NCBI RefSeq assembly: GCF_021130785.1
Contig: NC_060213.1
Location: 63,960,001 to 64,024,000 of the forward strand
Origin: Homalodisca vitripennis
Lineage: Eukaryota; Arthropoda; Insecta; Hemiptera; Cicadellidae
Direction: 5' to 3'
DNA: 64,000 bases
A model generated the notes under the pieces. The model did no database searches. It was not told the DNA's origin and saw only the letters and a list, made by a program, of their open reading frames with translations. The translations under genes and the position numbers were made by a program. Positions within the stretch are counted from its first letter, which is position 1, and each line of letters begins with the position of its first letter. This document shows positions 60,621-64,000 of the stretch, piece by piece.

Positions 60621-63600
60621 CGAAAAATTTTACATAGATTTTTTAAGAAAACATAATGTCTACGATAAATTGGCAGAATAAATAAATTTGTAAACAAACT
60701 GAGTACTAGAATACGATAATTAAACATAAAACATTTATTCTTTTAGATTAAAATTAAAAAATACTATAGTGGAAAGTCAGTGCTTAAGAATGGGTGCCAA
60801 GATTTGATTTTAGCGTATCCTTGCGTTGTAGTAACCTTCCTATCTTATGGCAACTTTTATTATTTGGTACCTGCTATGAAACTTAATGTACACAATCGTA
60901 AAGGTACCATTTAGCAATACATCTAGAGAAAAGATTTTTTAATAGTCTTTACATTTTGCCTGAAACTGCAAAGTACATAGTAAAGAATGAGTTTTATGAG
61001 TGTGGATGTCTAAGCATAGAATTAATTTGCCAGAAAGCTATTGAAATTTATCACTCAGTAGATTGACAAATTTCTCTTTTATCTGCTGAGGGAAATATGT
61101 TATTTCTGAATCGCAAATGTGTTATTTATGTCATCAAAAACTTGTAACTTCTTAGAGCTGTTAGTCAACATACACATTTCACGATTTAGCTTAGCCTATT
61201 TTTGTTTGAGACTGTTTACAATCAATACAATTTTATACCATTGCGATTTTAAAAGTAAATTAAACTAAAATTTAAATAGTTTCGAATAGTGTAGTGTTAA
61301 AAATTATCGTATTCTGAATCCACAAACAAAAACATAGTATGGAATTTTAAAATAATTATTTACTTCAATGTTTAGAATAAAATATTAAAGAAAAAAGAGT
61401 AGAAAACCCTTTAAAAGATTATAGGTAAATTTAAATCTATTGTAGAATAATCACGACAACAATGCGGGAAAGTTAGTTGACGAATTTAAGACAAGCAAGT
61501 TTGGTTCTAATCATAACGTAGATAATTTGAATTCTCTTTCAAAAATGTCTTTCAAATTTTAGATGATTATATAATTTAAACTTAATGCGAATTTTGAGTG
61601 TACCTCCATCTAACCCTCCTCTTACTGCAGTGTCTGTAATCTGATACTGTAATATACTTCAATCCCGGAATTTGGTTTTCACGTCTGCCTGAAGATATCG
61701 TGAAAAAAGTTAGTGACGAAGATGTTCAAAACAATGCAAAAACCTCTTAATATAGATTACACTATACGGCTACTGGAAAATAAAACATAGGTCGTTGGAG
61801 ATCTGCGTGTCTGATGTCATAACGACGCAAAGACCACTTTGATGTCTTCTGGGAAAACCAGACAGAGAACTTTTGTGGTCTAGGAGTTTCTGATGCCGAA
61901 AGAGTTCATTTTTACCCTCTTGATCAACAAATCCCACCTTAACCTGAGTTACTTTATCGTCTAAAGCGGAGGATAAAAACCTCTAGATGGTCTTAAGAGA
62001 TACAAATGAGAGGCCATACAACAATTTTGAAGAAATGCTGATAAATGACTTACACTTCTTACTAAATATATAGCTGTTTTCTTAATTAAGATTCCAACAA
62101 GATGGGATGAATCGGTAGACAACTTCAAGTTAGTATTTTTAAATTACTATAAATAAAACTTTTCAATTTAATATTAATAAACAAATATATTAATTTAGCT
62201 AAACTTTATAAAACTTGATGTTTATAAACAATATAAAACTAATACACTACAATAGCGACATTATATTTCACATCCATCTGTCGTAAATAATATATTATGT
62301 ATTATCCTTTATAACAGGGCAGGGAAGGAACATGTTACCTTGCCAGTCATTCATTCAGTAATAGGTTAGAGAAACAGCTGTTTTACATCTTGTTGACATG
62401 CTCAAACAAGATTCAACAATTCAGATAAATGGTATTAAACATACTTTGTCAACTGAATTAAGGGATTTGATTGTAAAGGTAATTAATGAGTAATTTATGG
62501 ACAAAGTTCCAAAGTCGTAATGAATTCATTCTTAAACGGTGGCTTAAGAATCAATTACAGTTTCTCTATATTTATTCTTCTCTGGTGGATGATTGATTAC
62601 TTATTTGGTAACTGGAGCTGCTGTTTAAGCTTCACAGTAAAATTATTGCTAGATACATCATTTAATGAAAATTTTCATTCAACTAAAACATACATTACAA
62701 AACATTGTCCTTTAATCGATACTAATGTGTATAGATAGACCTTTTTCATTTACAGCTATCTGCTGTTCGAAAGTCAAGAATATCTGATTTATACAAAACA
62801 AAAAATAACAGTAAATCATTCAATTTATGTTAGGCTTTACATTAATAGAGTTAAATTTATGTTCAGCAGTTATGTCATTAACATGTATAATTTTATAAAT
62901 ATACATTTTTCAATTTAAAAACATCAATCAGGCAAAAGGTTTTTTAAATGTGTTTTAAAATATACTGAAATTCAGCAAATATTTAAAAAATATAAATTAT
63001 ATCGTCTATTTAATGTTACGTGATGGTTTATAGAAAACATAATTCTTATACGCGAGTGTTCCAAATTACATTTCACTGTAGTTCAAAAACGTCATATCGT
63101 CAAAACTTCTATGAATAATCTTAAATCTTTATAAAATCGAAATGCTTGATAAGATACTTGAATAAATGTTTGAACATTTTTATAAATCGACATACATGGT
63201 CAGACTAAACATATACACACAAGTTTTGCAGATAAAAAGCTACCAGATAAGCCGTAAATGAGAAGTTAACAATAAAATTGTATAAAATACTTGTCAATTA
63301 CTGTACACCCCCCCCCCCACAATCGTTTATACTCTTGATTGCTGGATTTAGTTTTTAAAAGTCAGTTATAATCTGTATAAAGTTTAATGTTTCGAAATTT
63401 ATAAACAATTAAAAAACATTAAAAATTACATTAATATTATTAAATCGTGTAAAATTTATATTTTACGAATAAAAAATGAAGAAATGTCATATTTTTATTT
63501 ATTTATTTAATTATATAAAATTTTTTCAACAGCATTGTAATATTTTTGGCTGTATCTTTGAAACCGTGACTGTTATAAAGCTTAATATGATAAATTGAAC

Positions 63601-64000
63601 TTAATTAGTGCTAATACAACATGTAACAGTTTTTATTCATGCACAGCTCTTGCAATTATTTAGGACTATTTATTTAAGTACATGGTCACAAAAAACCTGC
63701 AGGGTTCCAAATTTAATAATTTTGAAAACTTAAACACCCCTGCTTTTTTGTTGTAAAAAGTTCAAACTGATTAATAGAGTACACCAAATGTATTTTTAAA
63801 ACCGTAAATTCTACATTTGCTTGTTAAAATCTTGAACAATCAAGTTAAATTTGCGTTCAATCAGATAAAGCTACATTGATCAGTTACGTAGTGGACGCAT
63901 GTTTAACTTAAATTGCATAATCTGGCTAGATGGGCTACATTCTAAGTTATTTTATCTAGTCTCTAACGTTCACATGGTATCTGCGGAGAAACATAGTTGT
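60621..64000. other. AT-rich DNA, no gene seen
   Basis: No gene, RNA or mobile element recognised. 61,600-62,000 is slightly GC-richer without an open frame of note. A C11 run is at 63,308-63,318. Confidence 0.5.

Overview
This is 64 kb of AT-rich eukaryotic DNA, most likely non-coding sequence from an insect nuclear genome. The reasons are long dinucleotide microsatellites, tRNA-derived SINEs, a mariner-type transposon with a broken transposase, Helitron ends, decayed non-LTR retrotransposons, and no operon-like ORF packing. A hemipteran-type genome is my guess from the general look of the repeats, and the sequence does not prove it. I find no intact host protein-coding gene. Apart from microsatellite artefacts, the longest open frame is a dead transposase. 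A few short exon-like blocks are listed with low confidence.

Layout. Bases 1-4,860: sparse sequence with a tRNA-derived SINE, a 319-bp (GT)n tract and further microsatellites. Bases 4,860-10,190: a ~3-kb segment present twice in tandem; each copy carries a promoter-like block with a TATA-type motif. Bases 12,440-22,280: two pairs of matching blocks arranged as an old inverted duplication, with a decayed Jockey/CR1-type non-LTR retrotransposon (14.46-17.30 kb) near the centre. Bases 22.3-27 kb: repeats, including a SINE. Bases 27.15-38.17 kb and 41.03-53.70 kb: two collinear copies of a large segmental duplication, separated by a non-autonomous Helitron. Each copy later gained its own insertions. 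Copy A has a retrotransposon RNase H remnant, a SINE and Helitron pieces. Copy B has a 2,777-bp mariner-like element, an 843-bp inverted-repeat element with perfect 8-bp target duplications, and a GC-rich 195-bp repeat. Bases 53.7-64 kb: a second mariner remnant, another copy of the 195-bp repeat, and otherwise featureless AT-rich DNA.

The most interesting signal is inside the large duplication. Most shared sequence has diverged strongly, yet a 143-bp non-coding block (35,136-35,278 and 49,446-49,588) is about 96% identical, with no indels and only transitions. A second shared block (37,220-37,430 and 53,143-53,362) looks promoter- or exon-like. Together with the tandem promoter-like blocks at 6.1-6.35 and 9.77-10.0 kb, this suggests that regulatory DNA or non-coding first exons were duplicated, perhaps in the introns or flanks of a gene lying outside the window. 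That is inference. All alignments were made by eye, so block edges are approximate unless a terminus or target duplication is stated.
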